Part shown: positions 10,921 through 22,449 of the stretch, piece after piece
Position numbering within the stretch: the stretch's first letter is position 1
How the letters are laid out: every line of letters starts with the position of its first letter
Origin: Diabrotica undecimpunctata
Taxonomy: Eukaryota > Arthropoda > Insecta > Coleoptera > Chrysomelidae
Assembly: GCF_040954645.1 (NCBI RefSeq)
Contig: NC_092810.1
Location: 75,108,660 to 75,172,659, forward strand
Direction: 5' to 3'
DNA: 64,000 nt
Program-made: the position numbers and the translations under genes
The notes under the pieces: model-generated
What the model saw: the letters and a program-made list of their open reading frames with translations, nothing else
What the model was told of the DNA's origin: nothing
Database searches by the model: none

Positions 10921-10922
<2 letters not shown>

Positions 10923-11569
10923 GCTCTTAAGTAAAGAAAAGTAACTGTAAAAACAATAAGAATAATTCAAGAAACATTTAGACGTGATTTGATTTTCAAA
11001 TAAAAAAATAATTCTTTTACAAAATCCTTTTTTTAATGATTTTTAGTAATTTATTTATAACTAATACATAATTATTTAGGTTAGATATAATTTTATAACT
11101 TTTTCTGTTAATAATAACAAGAGAAAAGTAAAATTTTGCAAAATAAATATTTATTGTAAATTGTTTAAACAAACTACTCGATTAAATAAACAATAATTCA
11201 TAAATTAACTAATTTCATTTTTAGAATTTTCGCAACAGGTTACCCCAAATTTAAAAAAACATCAATTCTCGTTGATTAGAACCGGAGATATTGCGTCTTT
11301 TATAAATTTTTGTTTTACAGTTTTTGAAATAATATAACCGAGAAATAAAAAAGGGCTGACTCGGGTTCTAAGGGTCGTAGAACATTGTTTTTTTTAAGTT
11401 CGTATAAATGTTGTTGCGTCTAAGTTACTTTAATTATAAGTTTAAAATCACAGTACTTTTGCAAACCTATTTTACAATATTTAATATAAACTTTTTAATT
11501 TTTAAATTATTTAATTTGATAAAACAAGACTTTTTCTTCAATTTGGTGCTATCAGAATTCATGTAGACC
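10921..11569. other. AT-rich stretch, nothing recognised
   Basis: Very AT-rich with no supported frame or repeat. Confidence 0.5.
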
Positions 11570-11945
11570 CTATAGTTTACTCATAATAATGTTGTAGATA
11601 AAACCTTATTGGGATAATCAACTTCAATTTTGCAATAACAATTGAGTAAAACCTCTTGAAATTTGTATAGCTGAATATATGTGATATTGTCCCTATTATC
11701 ACCCGAAAATAAAGTTTTTGTGCATTTTTAGAAAAGTTATTAATAATTTTCGAAAAATCGACTTTTGAAGGTATTTTTACAATACTTAAGAAACAAATTA
11801 ACAAAAATAACTACACAAACTCTCATTTTAAAGTATTTTCTATGTATTTTCAGTAAAATTGTCACTTTTTCACTATAATATACCGACCTTCACCTTTAAA
11901 ATATTTCAAAATAATCTTGCATATTTTGTTTATTATATTATATTG
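11570..11945 (-). repeat. Diverged inverted copy of the repeat at 7520-8490
   Basis: Reverse complement matches the 3' half of the 717-bp unit and its extension: blocks ATATGTGATATTGTCC, TTTTTGTGCATTTTTAGAAA and AGTAAAATTGTCACTTTTTC occur in the same order. It is clearly diverged. With the left copies it flanks PLE1 in inverted orientation. Confidence 0.6.
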
Positions 11946-12400
11946 TTACTACCAAATTTATCGAAAGCAAATTATGTACTATATCAAAGAATGTCACGAA
12001 AAAGGCTTTTTATTTGCTAATTTCTCTGTTCTAACCACACTTATTTGGCTTTAGCTATACATTAAACTAAAAACTTTTTCAGAGGAGATTCTAGTTAATA
12101 GGGTGAGTTAAGGAGGTCCATTGTAAATTGAAATAAAGTATTTATTTTGAATGTTGGGTTCCATCTCGAAGCCGGAACGCCTAATAAAGAGTTTATTTAA
12201 TATTATCTTTAATGAAATATTTAGATTTGCATTAATTATGTAGTTACACTACTATTGGCACAAAAATCTACTTGATGATTTTTTAAAGCTTTAAACTCGC
12301 ATGATAAAACTACATAGCTTGCTACGAAGACCAAAGTAAATTATTTCTTTTATTTGGGTATATAAAATAAAAAAGAAGTCATATAGAAAGTTATCACACT

Positions 12401-12427
12401 AATGTTTCCTTGCGGCAAGGAAACATT
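12401..12427. repeat. 27-bp perfect palindrome
   Basis: AATGTTTCCTTGC, a central G, then the exact reverse complement. It could form a 13-bp hairpin with almost no loop. Function unknown. Confidence 0.8.
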
Positions 12428-12539
12428 ATCAATTCCGCTCTTTACTTCTATCTTTCCGTTGAAAATTAATTGCAATTAATTTACATTCGCATTGACTTAT
12501 CTTACTGAATACTATTCTGTTTAATACTATTCTATTTAA

Positions 12540-12990
12540 TAATATTTGAAATGCATTGAACACACGTTATTTCGAACATTCTATGATAAGACCACATCTT
12601 GAAAGCTCTTATCCTGTTCATCATATTATCTTTTATAGGCCAGATTTCACATCCGTATAGTAATTCAAGTTATACATAACTATTTGTTCACAGGTTCAGT
12701 TATATTTGCAAAGTATAGGTCTAGGTTTCATAATTGCGTTACTATTTCTCTGCGAATTTTAATTTCTTCATGGTTAACATTTCTAATGGGCTCATTGTTG
12801 ACAATTAGTTAAATAGGATCAACGTCTCGTTTACTAACTACAAGTAGCTTTGTCTTTGATGTATTTATGCTATGTATATCTTGGAGCATATGAAATTTTA
12901 TCGTCTACCAGAATAGAGGCTGTTTGTTCCCAATATAAATCTTGTACAAGCCTTGGATCTCTATCATCTATTTCCATCATCTGCTGATAT
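12540..12990 (-). pseudogene. LINE reverse transcriptase remnant
   Basis: The minus strand gives YGCEIWPIKDNMMNRIRAFKMW followed by YHRMFEIT, matching the YG.E.W....RL.AFEMW.YRR block of LINE ORF2. Higher coordinates contain DPRLVQDLYWEQTASI-like residues of the RT region. Many stops; a fossil. Confidence 0.6.
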
Positions 12991-13128
12991 TAAAAATAAA
13001 TAGCGTGTTGAACTCGAGCACCGCGTTGAACGATTTAAAAAATCTATAAAGCAGACGAAAATTGGTTTATGTAATCCCATGATCTTTGAAGTAATGTTAA
13101 CATAGAGAACAAACCTTGCATGGCAACG

Positions 13129-13261
13129 CAAGACTCCCAATTGGGGTTACTGACCCTGAGCGCAGTCTCTAAATGTGCTCTAGGTAGCAACTGACTGAGT
13201 TGCTACCTAGGGCCCATATAGAGACTACGTCTCAGAGTCAGCAACCCAATTTGGAGTCTTG
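13129..13261. mobile_element. Foldback MITE, 133 bp
   Basis: Starts CAAGACTCCCAATTGGGGTT and ends with a near-exact reverse complement. The two ~63-bp arms meet around a loop of about 7 bp (TGACTGA), so nearly the whole element is one hairpin. It is GC-richer than its surroundings, consistent with insertion. Confidence 0.75.
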
Positions 13262-13378
13262 GGGAAAACTATAACATCATACGAATTTATCAGCAAAGAT
13301 GTAACAAATAACAAATTTAATCATTTAAAGGATTTTTACCCACATATTTAGTGGCTTCACTCATGTATACCTGGTAAC

Positions 13379-13440
13379 TGCACTGATGATGGATTTGTTA
13401 GTCTGAAAATGTTTTACGATGTAGCCCGAAAGGATCTTTT
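13379..13440 (+). ncRNA. Hammerhead-core-like remnant
   Basis: CTGATGA at 13383-13389, a weak hairpin GGATT/AGTCT, then GAAA at 13404-13407. The core is canonical but no clear cleavage triplet follows, so this is at best a decayed ribozyme of a retroelement end. Confidence 0.3.
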
Positions 13441-14160
13441 TAATTATATATATGTACCTATTATAAAGGATTTTTTAAATAAAATTATTTGTGATTGATG
13501 GTATTATACAGTCAACTACAGGAATTTCATTTTCATTGTGGAAATTGTTCTAACATTTTTACATGATGATGTATTAGGTGTCTTTGAAAGTGGGATAAAT
13601 GTATATGGATAAACCATATGTGTGGAATTACTCAAGCTTAATAAATGTAGTTATATATGTTTCTTAGCTTTGAGATATTCTCGTTATTTAGAAGTTTGAG
13701 CCAGTCCGATTATATCTGGTGAGGGTTTAGGGCTCTTTTGGGACATTTGTCTCCTTTAAGTCAAAGATTATTTTCCCTTTTGAGTTTTTCATGAAGTGAG
13801 TTGTTTTTTTTACTATGGGTAATTTCTTTAAGGCATACAACAGATTCTCAACAATCAACAAGCGAAGAGATTAAAGAAATATAATAGACCTTGGACCTAA
13901 ATAATCTATTATGATAGTGCCTCCAGTAGCGAAAGCTACATCTTCAGCGGAATCAGCCATTGCGATTTATGTCGTTTCTAGTTTTCTTGTTCGCTTATCT
14001 GTGTATGTGCGTATCCGATCGGTAAACAGCCAATATGTATTATGATGCTTTGGTGACTAGATCTTACATCTCTCTGATATTGTAATAACAACCAATTTTA
14101 CTTATCGTTTTTAATATTAAACCGGGTATAAAGCTTCTTAAATGTTATTAAGAAAAATGT
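13441..14160. other. Non-coding stretch, nothing recognised
   Basis: No supported gene or repeat. Confidence 0.4.
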
Positions 14161-14699
14161 TTTAACTCGTCATGTATTCTTTTCAGTTCGTTTCTTTCAC
14201 GACATTTCCTCCATCCAGGCTTCTCTTGCTATCTCAACCTCATATCTTATGTGTCGATGTATTTGTCTACATCCAGCTTCTTAATTTTGTCACTTTCTTT
14301 TTTGTTGAATAAGGTTTTCATCTGTCATCAATCCTTTTTCTTTATTCGGTCTTTTTCCCTTCTAAGACTTCGTTAACTATCGTTACCATTATTGCAGAAT
14401 TCATGATATGCAATTTTTCGTCCATATTTACTTGTTCAGATCTTTTTAGTTGTTTTTTAAACTTACAATTTATCTTATTTCCAAAATGATCTGCAATTAC
14501 GGAGTTTCTTATTTGTTACCAAAGGAGATTATATTTTTTACCAAACTATTATATGAGATTTTTTTATTTGTGAGTTATGTTTGTGAACTCTTACGGTATG
14601 TTTGGCTAAAAGATTCTGTAGTTGTTCAGAAAAACCATTTCTATAAAGTTAAGCCATACGCCTTTTACTCCCTCTAGTGGAAAATTCACTTACTCCTGA

Positions 14700-14950
14700 T
14701 ACGGTATCAAAATAATTGAGCTCTGGGGGAAATGTTTCCATGTTGTGGAGCCCTAGCTGAATCGGCATCTCTTAAAGTATCTCCCAAAAAAATGTCCTTA
14801 ATCATCTGGACATCGTGAGCCATAGTGCTTTCTGTATGGTTTCATAGCGATGTTTACTAATATCCAGCTGCTTGATGTTCTCTAGGGGGTTCTTCGGAAT
14901 GACACCAGTAGTAGAGAGGATAATAGCGTATAATAGGTATCTCAGCATCT
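14700..14950 (-). pseudogene. LINE-related C-terminal remnant
   Basis: Minus-strand reading includes LSTTGVIPKNPLENIKQLDI and QKALWLTMSR, resembling a conserved C-terminal block of insect non-LTR element proteins (TGVIP...L..L....QKAV.L.T.R). Only fragments are readable; the neighbourhood from 14160 may belong to the same fossil. Confidence 0.45.
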
Positions 14951-15036
14951 TTGACGATTTGACAAATAAAAATTTTGTCGATATGGATAAATTTTATAGA
15001 TATAAGTTTTATAATGAAAAAGACAGAAAAGATTTG

Positions 15037-15130
15037 ATTTCACGTTCAAAGCGTCTATGTATCTATTGATACGTATTTCGACTTAATAAGTCTCATTAGA
15101 ATAGTTATTCATAGCCGTTCTTAACGTGAA
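15037..15130 (-). ncRNA. Hammerhead ribozyme candidate, satellite copy 1 (G5 mutated)
   Basis: Same layout as copies 2 and 3, but the core reads CTAATGA instead of CTGATGA (15093-15099), changing invariant G5. Probably inactive. Confidence 0.45.
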
Positions 15131-15436
15131 AAATAAAATTATCTGTCTTATTTGAAGCAACAATAACATGGCTTCGTTATGGACGCAATAGCGACATCTG
15201 ATAGAAAAATCGGTAAGATAGTTTCGAAACAAATTCAGATTTCTGCTTTAATCTGGAGCCTTCTAAAAATTGCAAGACATGACCAGACGATGATAAAGAT
15301 GTTAAAGAAGACATGAGGAATCTAAAATTTGCATTCCACGACATGTCTATTCATCTAGGCAGAAATCCTAACGAATTTGTTTCTCGTACTCATACAGAGT
15401 AGATCCGAATAAAATGAAAAAGACAGAAAAGATTTG

Positions 15437-15530
15437 ATTTCACGTTCAAAGCGTCTATGTATCTATTGATACGTATTTCGACTTAATAAGTCTCATCAGA
15501 ATAGTTATTCATAGCCGTTCTTAACGTGAA
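15437..15530 (-). ncRNA. Hammerhead ribozyme candidate, satellite copy 2
   Basis: Minus-strand order: TTTCACGTT, spacer, CTGATGA (15493-15499), GACTT-ATT-AAGTC (stem II), GAAA (15476-15479), hairpin with GTATC/GATAC arms (stem III), ATA as possible cleavage triplet, then AACGTGAAA, which pairs with the first block (outer stem I). Core and stem II are textbook; the inner part of stem I is weakly paired. Confidence 0.6.
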
Positions 15531-15836
15531 AAATAAAATTCTCTGTCTTATTTAAAGCAACAATAACATGGCTTCGTTATGGACGCAATAGCGACATCTG
15601 ATAGAAAAATCGGTAAGATAGTTTCGAAACAAATTCAGATTTCTGCTTTAATCTGGAGCCTTCTAAAAATTACAAGACATGACCAGACGATGATAAAGAT
15701 GTTAAAGAAGACATTAGGTATCTAAAATTTGCATTCCACGACATGTCTATTCATCTAGGCAGAAATCCTAACGAATTTGTTTCTCGTACTAATACAGAGT
15801 AGATCCGAATAAAATGAAAAAGACAGAAAAGATTTG

Positions 15837-15930
15837 ATTTCACGTTCAAAGCGTCTATGTATCTATTGATACGTATTTCGACTTAATAAGTCTCATCAGA
15901 ATAATTATTCATAGCCGTTCTTAACGTGAA
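15837..15930 (-). ncRNA. Hammerhead ribozyme candidate, satellite copy 3
   Basis: Same elements as copy 2 shifted by 400 bp, with an intact CTGATGA core (15893-15899) and GAAA at 15876-15879. Confidence 0.6.
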
Positions 15931-16032
15931 AAATAAAATTCTCTGTCTTATTTGAAGCAACAATAACATGGCTTCGTTATGGACGCAATAGCGACATCTG
16001 ATAGAAAAATCGGTAAGATAGTTTTGAAAGTT

Positions 16033-16130
16033 TTAGAAGGCTCCAGATTAAAGCAGAAATCTGAATTTGTTTCGAAACTATCTTACCGATTTTTCTATCA
16101 GATGTCGCTATTGCGTCTATTGCGTCTAAT
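16033..16130. repeat. Inverted partial copy of the 400-bp satellite unit
   Basis: Reverse complement of the unit segment running from GACGCAATAGCGACATC to the TTCTAAAA block. It ends the array as a palindrome. Confidence 0.75.
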
Positions 16131-16540
16131 ATAAAGTTTAGATTTTCATTCAAAATTTGTGCAAATTTTACTTCTTAATGTTTATAAACAATGGAGATAT
16201 GATTTGTTTAAAAATAGTCCCTAACTTCGTTCCTATTGGTCATAGAAAGTTTTTTTTAATGTGAGTTTTTTGACCAGCTATCCAATGGTGGTACGTACAA
16301 GTATGTAGCTTGAAAAGTATAAAAGTTATTACAATTGTTTATAAGTAGAAAACATACCCCTTTTTCATACATTTATTTTGTAAATAATTTCGATGAAAAC
16401 GCAATATGCATTTAACTATGAGATAGATTAAGTTTTAAAGAATCCTATGAAATTTGCTAAATGTGTCTAGCATCATTCATAGGGAAAGTTCAATAGTTTA
16501 AATAATTAACTTCAGTGATAAATAAATTAAATAACTTTTG

Positions 16541-19395
16541 TTAACTCGTTCACTGCTCATGACTCGGATCCGAGTCAGCTGTGTTTATCTTTGTATGCTC
16601 GTGACTCGGATCCGAGTCATCGGGAGTCCCAAATTAAAACGCGTCAGTATTCTTTTAGCGCTTGAATAAGAACGTTGTATTCGGACGAGCGTGTTTGTAT
16701 ACCCTTTTATAATTGAAAAGTGCTTTTCGTTTTTGAATCGTAGTATAAAGTGTGCGAATATGGATGAACAACAACCGGACCCTTCGGTAATTAAAAAACC
16801 TAAATTACAAAGTGCAAAATTCACACAAGACGAATTATTTAAAATTCTAAATGAATCATTTAGTGATCACGACATAGAGATTAGCGACAAAGAGTCTGAG
16901 CCTTCTGAAAATGACTATTCTGATAAGCTATGAGTGAGCGATTACACGAAATCAACTTTAACTTAAGAATATCCGTCAGAATTTAATTTCAAACCTAAAT
17001 TGTGGCTTTATTCCAAAATAAAATAGTAAATTATTTTATTGTTGTACAGATGATGAAATATATACTGAAATGTAGGATATCAAAGTATGGCTGATATAGG
17101 AGAAGAAAACACTGCTGAAGTTTGGACAGATGGGGTTTCGGAAATGCAGAGATTTCCTTTTATCAGAAATAACGGACTTTTGATCCTCCAAAAAACTCTA
17201 AACCAAGACTATCTTCGAATGATATTAGATGATGAGTTTTTGAATATGGTGGTAGATGAAACCAATTATTATGCTGAACAAACATTATTGTCCTAAGTTG
17301 GTGCCCTGGAACATAGCCGGATTTCTAGATCTAAACCACTTTCCATACCAGAATTTTTGGTGTTTATTGGATTAATTTTCCATACTGGTAACATACGCAT
17401 TTCAAAATTGGAAGATTACTGGAAAACAGATCCAATATTTAACCTGAAATATGTTTTCAAAACATGAGCAGAGATCGTTTTCTGCTAATCTTGAGATGCT
17501 TACACTTCCCTCACAATCCGATAACACTAAATGATGTGCCTGCAGATCGGCTGTATAAAATTAAACCAGTCATTAATTTTTTTAATAATATAATGGCTGC
17601 TCTATATTATCCAGCTAGGGACTTATCTTTAGACGAATCCATGGCACTATGGAAGGGCAGACTTAGTTTCAAGTAGTATATTAAGCAGAAAAAGAATAAA
17701 TTCGGCATCAAACTGTATATTATAACAGAACCTTTTTGGTATTATCCAAAACATCGTACTCTACATAGGCGCCTCGGACCCGGCGATAGGAGGAAAATGA
17801 CATTCCACCAAGGTATTATTGGAAGTAGTGAAAAGATTTCTCTACTCGGGACATGCCATCTACATGGATAACTTTTATAATAGTTATTTATTGGCCAAAC
17901 ATTTATTGACACGGCACACTTATTGCACTGGTACATTGTAGGTCGAATTAGAAACCCCTCAGAAGTAACCAATGCTAAACTATCCAAAGAAGAAACCACA
18001 GTACAATATTGTAATGGAGTAATGATTGGTAAATGGCATGACAAAAGATGTGGTTATATATATCTTCTGAATTTCCCAATACTTTGACTGAACATACAAC
18101 CAGGAGAGGATGGAATGTTGTCAGACTATTACCAATATTGAAATATAACCAGTACATGGTAGGTATAAATAAACAAGATCAAATGTTGTACTACCCATGT
18201 TCCAGAAAAACGTTACAGTGGTACAAACAACTTGGGCTCCACTTTTTCCAGTTAATGTTGCTTGACGCCTTTTTTCTATATAACAGATATTCTGGAATAA
18301 AACTCCCCCTCTCAGATTTTCGCTTAGAAGTCATTTGCGAATTACTCTATAAAACAAATAAAAGTAAAGAACGTAATATTGCTCACGAACATTTGCCTAA
18401 AGTAATTGCTAGTAAATCTAAAAAGGGAGAAACAAAAATGAAATAAGGTAGAATATCTTCCATCGATAAAATTAGAAAAAACACAATTTACGAGTGTGCA
18501 GATTGTGACGAAAAACCTGGCCTATGCATAGATTGTTTTCGCAAATACCATTTAAACAACAGATAGATTGCTTTCAGTATATTAGTTTAGATAAAATTTT
18601 CATTTTCTAAAGACCTTTTAATTGTTACCTGATTTCTAGTATGAAAATATAAATATCTAGAAAACTTTCACAAGTGTTATGGGTAATAAATTGAAATCCC
18701 TCAATAAAAGACTACAATAGATAGGTACCTTATACTTACTTTGAATAAGTTTGTTTTGTCGATATTGACTTTCCAATTACTAATTTGCATAACAGTCAGA
18801 TATTGTACCTGGTTACAATGTTGTTAGAATTTTCATTTCGCTTGTTGAAACTCCATACAATATTTACAAAATTGCCTGTACTCTCGTTCCAGATCGTATT
18901 TTGTTTTCGAGATAAATTTAAATTTGGGAATTTTTATTATTTTTCGACTTTTTTATGTTCTTTTTTAATTTAATTTAAGTGTATAAAATCCATTACAATA
19001 TGAGCATCACGAAAAAGTACCATTGAATTTTATTTGGAAGTTTTCATCTTAAGTGTTCATAAACAATTTGCTAGGAAATGAAAATTTGTTTTTTTCCTTA
19101 GTTCTTGATTTGTTACATTTCTCATTTGATTTAATAAAAAATTATTGTAAATTAATTTTTTTGAATAATTATATCAACGACTCACATCCGAGTCGCTTAG
19201 CACAAATAAAGAAAATATAAGCAATATGCTCACGACTCGGATCCGAGTCTTTTCTTCTTTTCGCATAAAATATTACAAATTTATTTAAAATACCCTTTAT
19301 TTAATATTTACTTTATTTATTCATAAATATTTTTTAAAAAATACTAGTCAGCACGGCGGTTGATTTCCATGAAAATGCGCTGAGCAGTGATAGTC
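16541..19395 (+). mobile_element. Decayed piggyBac-family transposon
   Basis: TTAA at 16541-16544, the piggyBac target, is followed by CTCGTTCACTGCTCA. The inverted form TGAGCAGTGA is at 19381-19390. The 16-bp palindrome GACTCGGATCCGAGTC occurs at 16561 and 16603 on the left and 19234 on the right, with a mutated form at 19179, like subterminal transposase sites. The right TTAA is not intact, so the right border is approximate. A broken DDD transposase fills the interior. Confidence 0.75.
16760..18568 (+). pseudogene. piggyBac transposase pseudogene
   Basis: The N-terminal acidic region starts at the ATG at 16760 and is open to 16933. After a gap come blocks at 17087-17296, then PEFLVFIGLIFHTGNI (~17345), DRFLLILRCLHF (~17470), SLDESMALWKGRLS (first catalytic Asp, ~17630), MDNFYNSYLLAKHLL (second Asp, ~17863) and GINKQDQMLYYP (third Asp, ~18165). 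A C-terminal cysteine-rich segment (YECADCDEKPGLCIDCFRKYH) ends near 18560. At least three stops (17294, 17461, 17674) and several frameshifts inactivate it. All three acidic residues of the DDD triad are still readable. Confidence 0.9.
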
Positions 19396-19940
19396 CGATC
19401 GGGGGGAAATTTGGCACAAATTTAAAATACGGTAATTCCTCGATGTTTAAATGTATTAATACCCTTTTATTTTGTTAATAAAAAAATTAATAACATTTAT
19501 AAATTAGTGCAAAAAAACTACTCTTTTGCAAATATCTCCGTAGATTATTTATCAATTTTAATTGAAAAAACAGGAAAATAAAGATATTCTTGGTATAAAA
19601 AAATGAATAAATATTGTTTATTTAAAATATAAGGGAAAAAAATCAAATTGTGACCATAAATTATTGTTTAAAAAAAAACGCAAGGTGAAAAGATGAGTAC
19701 CTTTTCATCTATTCGTCATCTAGTAACCCCCACCTATGTCTTAAAAGCTTCAAATATCTGCGAAACATTTTTCGACCTTTTTTTAACCAGACTGTGCTAT
19801 TAATACATTAGGTTTACCTATCTTTAACAATTTTATTTAAATCATAAGAATTTTTTGGAACGCCACTGCTTTGTTAGCTCAGTCTTTATTGTTCAAGAAA
19901 TTTTTGGCCATTACATCTGAAATACCCTCTGGTAGCCTGG
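19396..19940. other. AT-rich stretch, nothing recognised
   Basis: No supported gene. Confidence 0.4.
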
Positions 19941-19941
19941 T

Positions 19942-19942
<1 letters not shown>

Positions 19943-20014
<72 letters not shown>
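19943..20014. repeat. (TA)n microsatellite
   Basis: Left border of the 580-bp palindrome. Confidence 0.95.
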
Positions 20015-21060
<1,046 letters not shown>

Positions 21061-21070
<10 letters not shown>

Positions 21071-22449
21071 CCTCCCTCCATTGGTTGGGACTTCGTCCTC
21101 GAAGTTTTGGTTTCTTCGGCTATCAGCTCGTCTAGTATCTGGATCTGGGCAGGATGCAATTTTTCTCCAAATAGGATTTTGGAAATTCGTTTTCTTTTCC
21201 TAATTAGGAAGATTATTAGGAAAGCTAAAATAGTTAAAAATATTATAACAGAAGTGGTGCTCAGTCCTATGGATAATCGGGGTAGTACTTCTATGGTAAC
21301 TATTGGTTGAATTTGGCCATGTGTCTCTGGGATTGTTAATTTTTCAATTTTCATCTCATGGTTTGGTATTAATTTTATTGGAACAATTTTTGGAATGGAA
21401 ATATCTTGAGACGTCTTTTTATTAAATTGGATACCTTCAATCATTATTGGTACATCTGTCGTCAAGAGGCTGGTTGAATTAATTTCTATCTGCTGGATTC
21501 TCATTGGGTGAACTATTCCTAGCAATATGACTTTGCTGGTTTCTTGGAAAAAGTTCTCTGTGATTAATGTTTTTGTGCAATTATCTACATTGGGTATGTT
21601 ACATTTGGATTGTACATAGTTGGAACAAACTATGTTATCGCCTTGTCCTATACAAGTGTTGAACCATTTATTATTTGTATAGTAGCTTGCAGGTGGCAGA
21701 ATCATAACATGATCTTTGTTTGGAATGGGATAGATTTTATAGGTAGTATAAGGAATTTCATGGAGTATAGGGATTTTAATTATTATGAGCATTGTATTTG
21801 AAGTTACACAAACTAAAGTTTTTGTTGATTCTATAAGTTCATAAGGGTGTTCATTACTATTGGGAATTGAATTTCTGGGATAAATTTTGAGAAGGTTCTC
21901 TTTAAGGTCTATTATTTCCTTTAAAGTGAATAATTCTATATTAGAGATATTAAGTTCAGATAAAGTAATGGTTCTTATAAGTTTCATTAGAAATTCGTTT
22001 ATATTTTGGAGATTTATTATCTCGTTGTGTAGAATGATATAGCTGTCAAAATCAGCTGATAATTTGTTGAGTGCAGATATGAGAATTGAATTATCAGAAT
22101 TTAGTTTTTCTAAAAGTTTATCGAATCTCGTGTTAAAAGAGTTTCCATAAGATATTTGGTTATTAAATTTTTTTATGATTTCGTTTTGTTTATTTTCTAA
22201 AGAGATTATGTGTGATTTTAACAAGTCTAAGTCAGAGTCGTCTGGATTTCCAGTCACGTATTTGATGGCTGTACCTAGAAAATTAAAAAGTCCGCGTTTC
22301 TGTTTTCGCGTAATCTTGTGTAGGTCGTCTTTTGTTTGTTCTTGTATGTGGGTGTATTGGGAGTACAGTAGCGAGAGAGGTGCATTTTTGAAGTGATCTT
22401 TGAAATAGCTTGTCGGACTAGCGTCAATACTGTCGGATAAGTTTTTCAA
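21061..22449 (-). CDS. env: Envelope (Env, F-like) protein
   Basis: The frame is open for about 462 codons on the minus strand and would encode a membrane fusion glycoprotein of the insect errantivirus / baculovirus F-like type. A basic furin-type site (RKQKR) lies about 50 residues in and is followed directly by a Gly/Phe-rich fusion-peptide segment. A hydrophobic membrane anchor lies about 60 residues from the C-terminus, followed by a basic RKRKR stretch and a short cytoplasmic tail. The first in-frame ATG is not at the listed start (TTG), so the true N-terminus is probably supplied by splicing, as in other errantiviruses. It overlaps the end of pol by 26 bp. The frame runs through the purine tract into the 3' LTR. 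Confidence 0.88.
21071..21082 (-). other. Polypurine tract
   Basis: Minus strand reads AATGGAGGGAGG immediately before the 3' LTR, the expected plus-strand primer site. It also encodes part of the Env C-terminus. Confidence 0.75.

Larger units (their letters stand above)
15011..16032. repeat. 400-bp satellite, 2.5 tandem copies with hammerhead
   Basis: Copies start at 15011, 15411 and 15811 (period exactly 400 bp); the third stops near 16032. Copies differ at only a few positions. Each unit carries on the minus strand a hammerhead core with closed stems II and III. The array is followed at 16033-16130 by an inverted piece of the unit (GTTTCGAAAC region through GACGCAATAGCG), giving a foldback end. 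No protein is encoded. The organisation resembles hammerhead-bearing satellites of cave crickets and animal retrozymes. Confidence 0.88.

Noticed and set aside
15011..16032. CRISPR-like or protein-coding repeat array
   Set aside because: Units are 400 bp, contiguous without spacers and without an ORF; this is a satellite in a eukaryotic genome.
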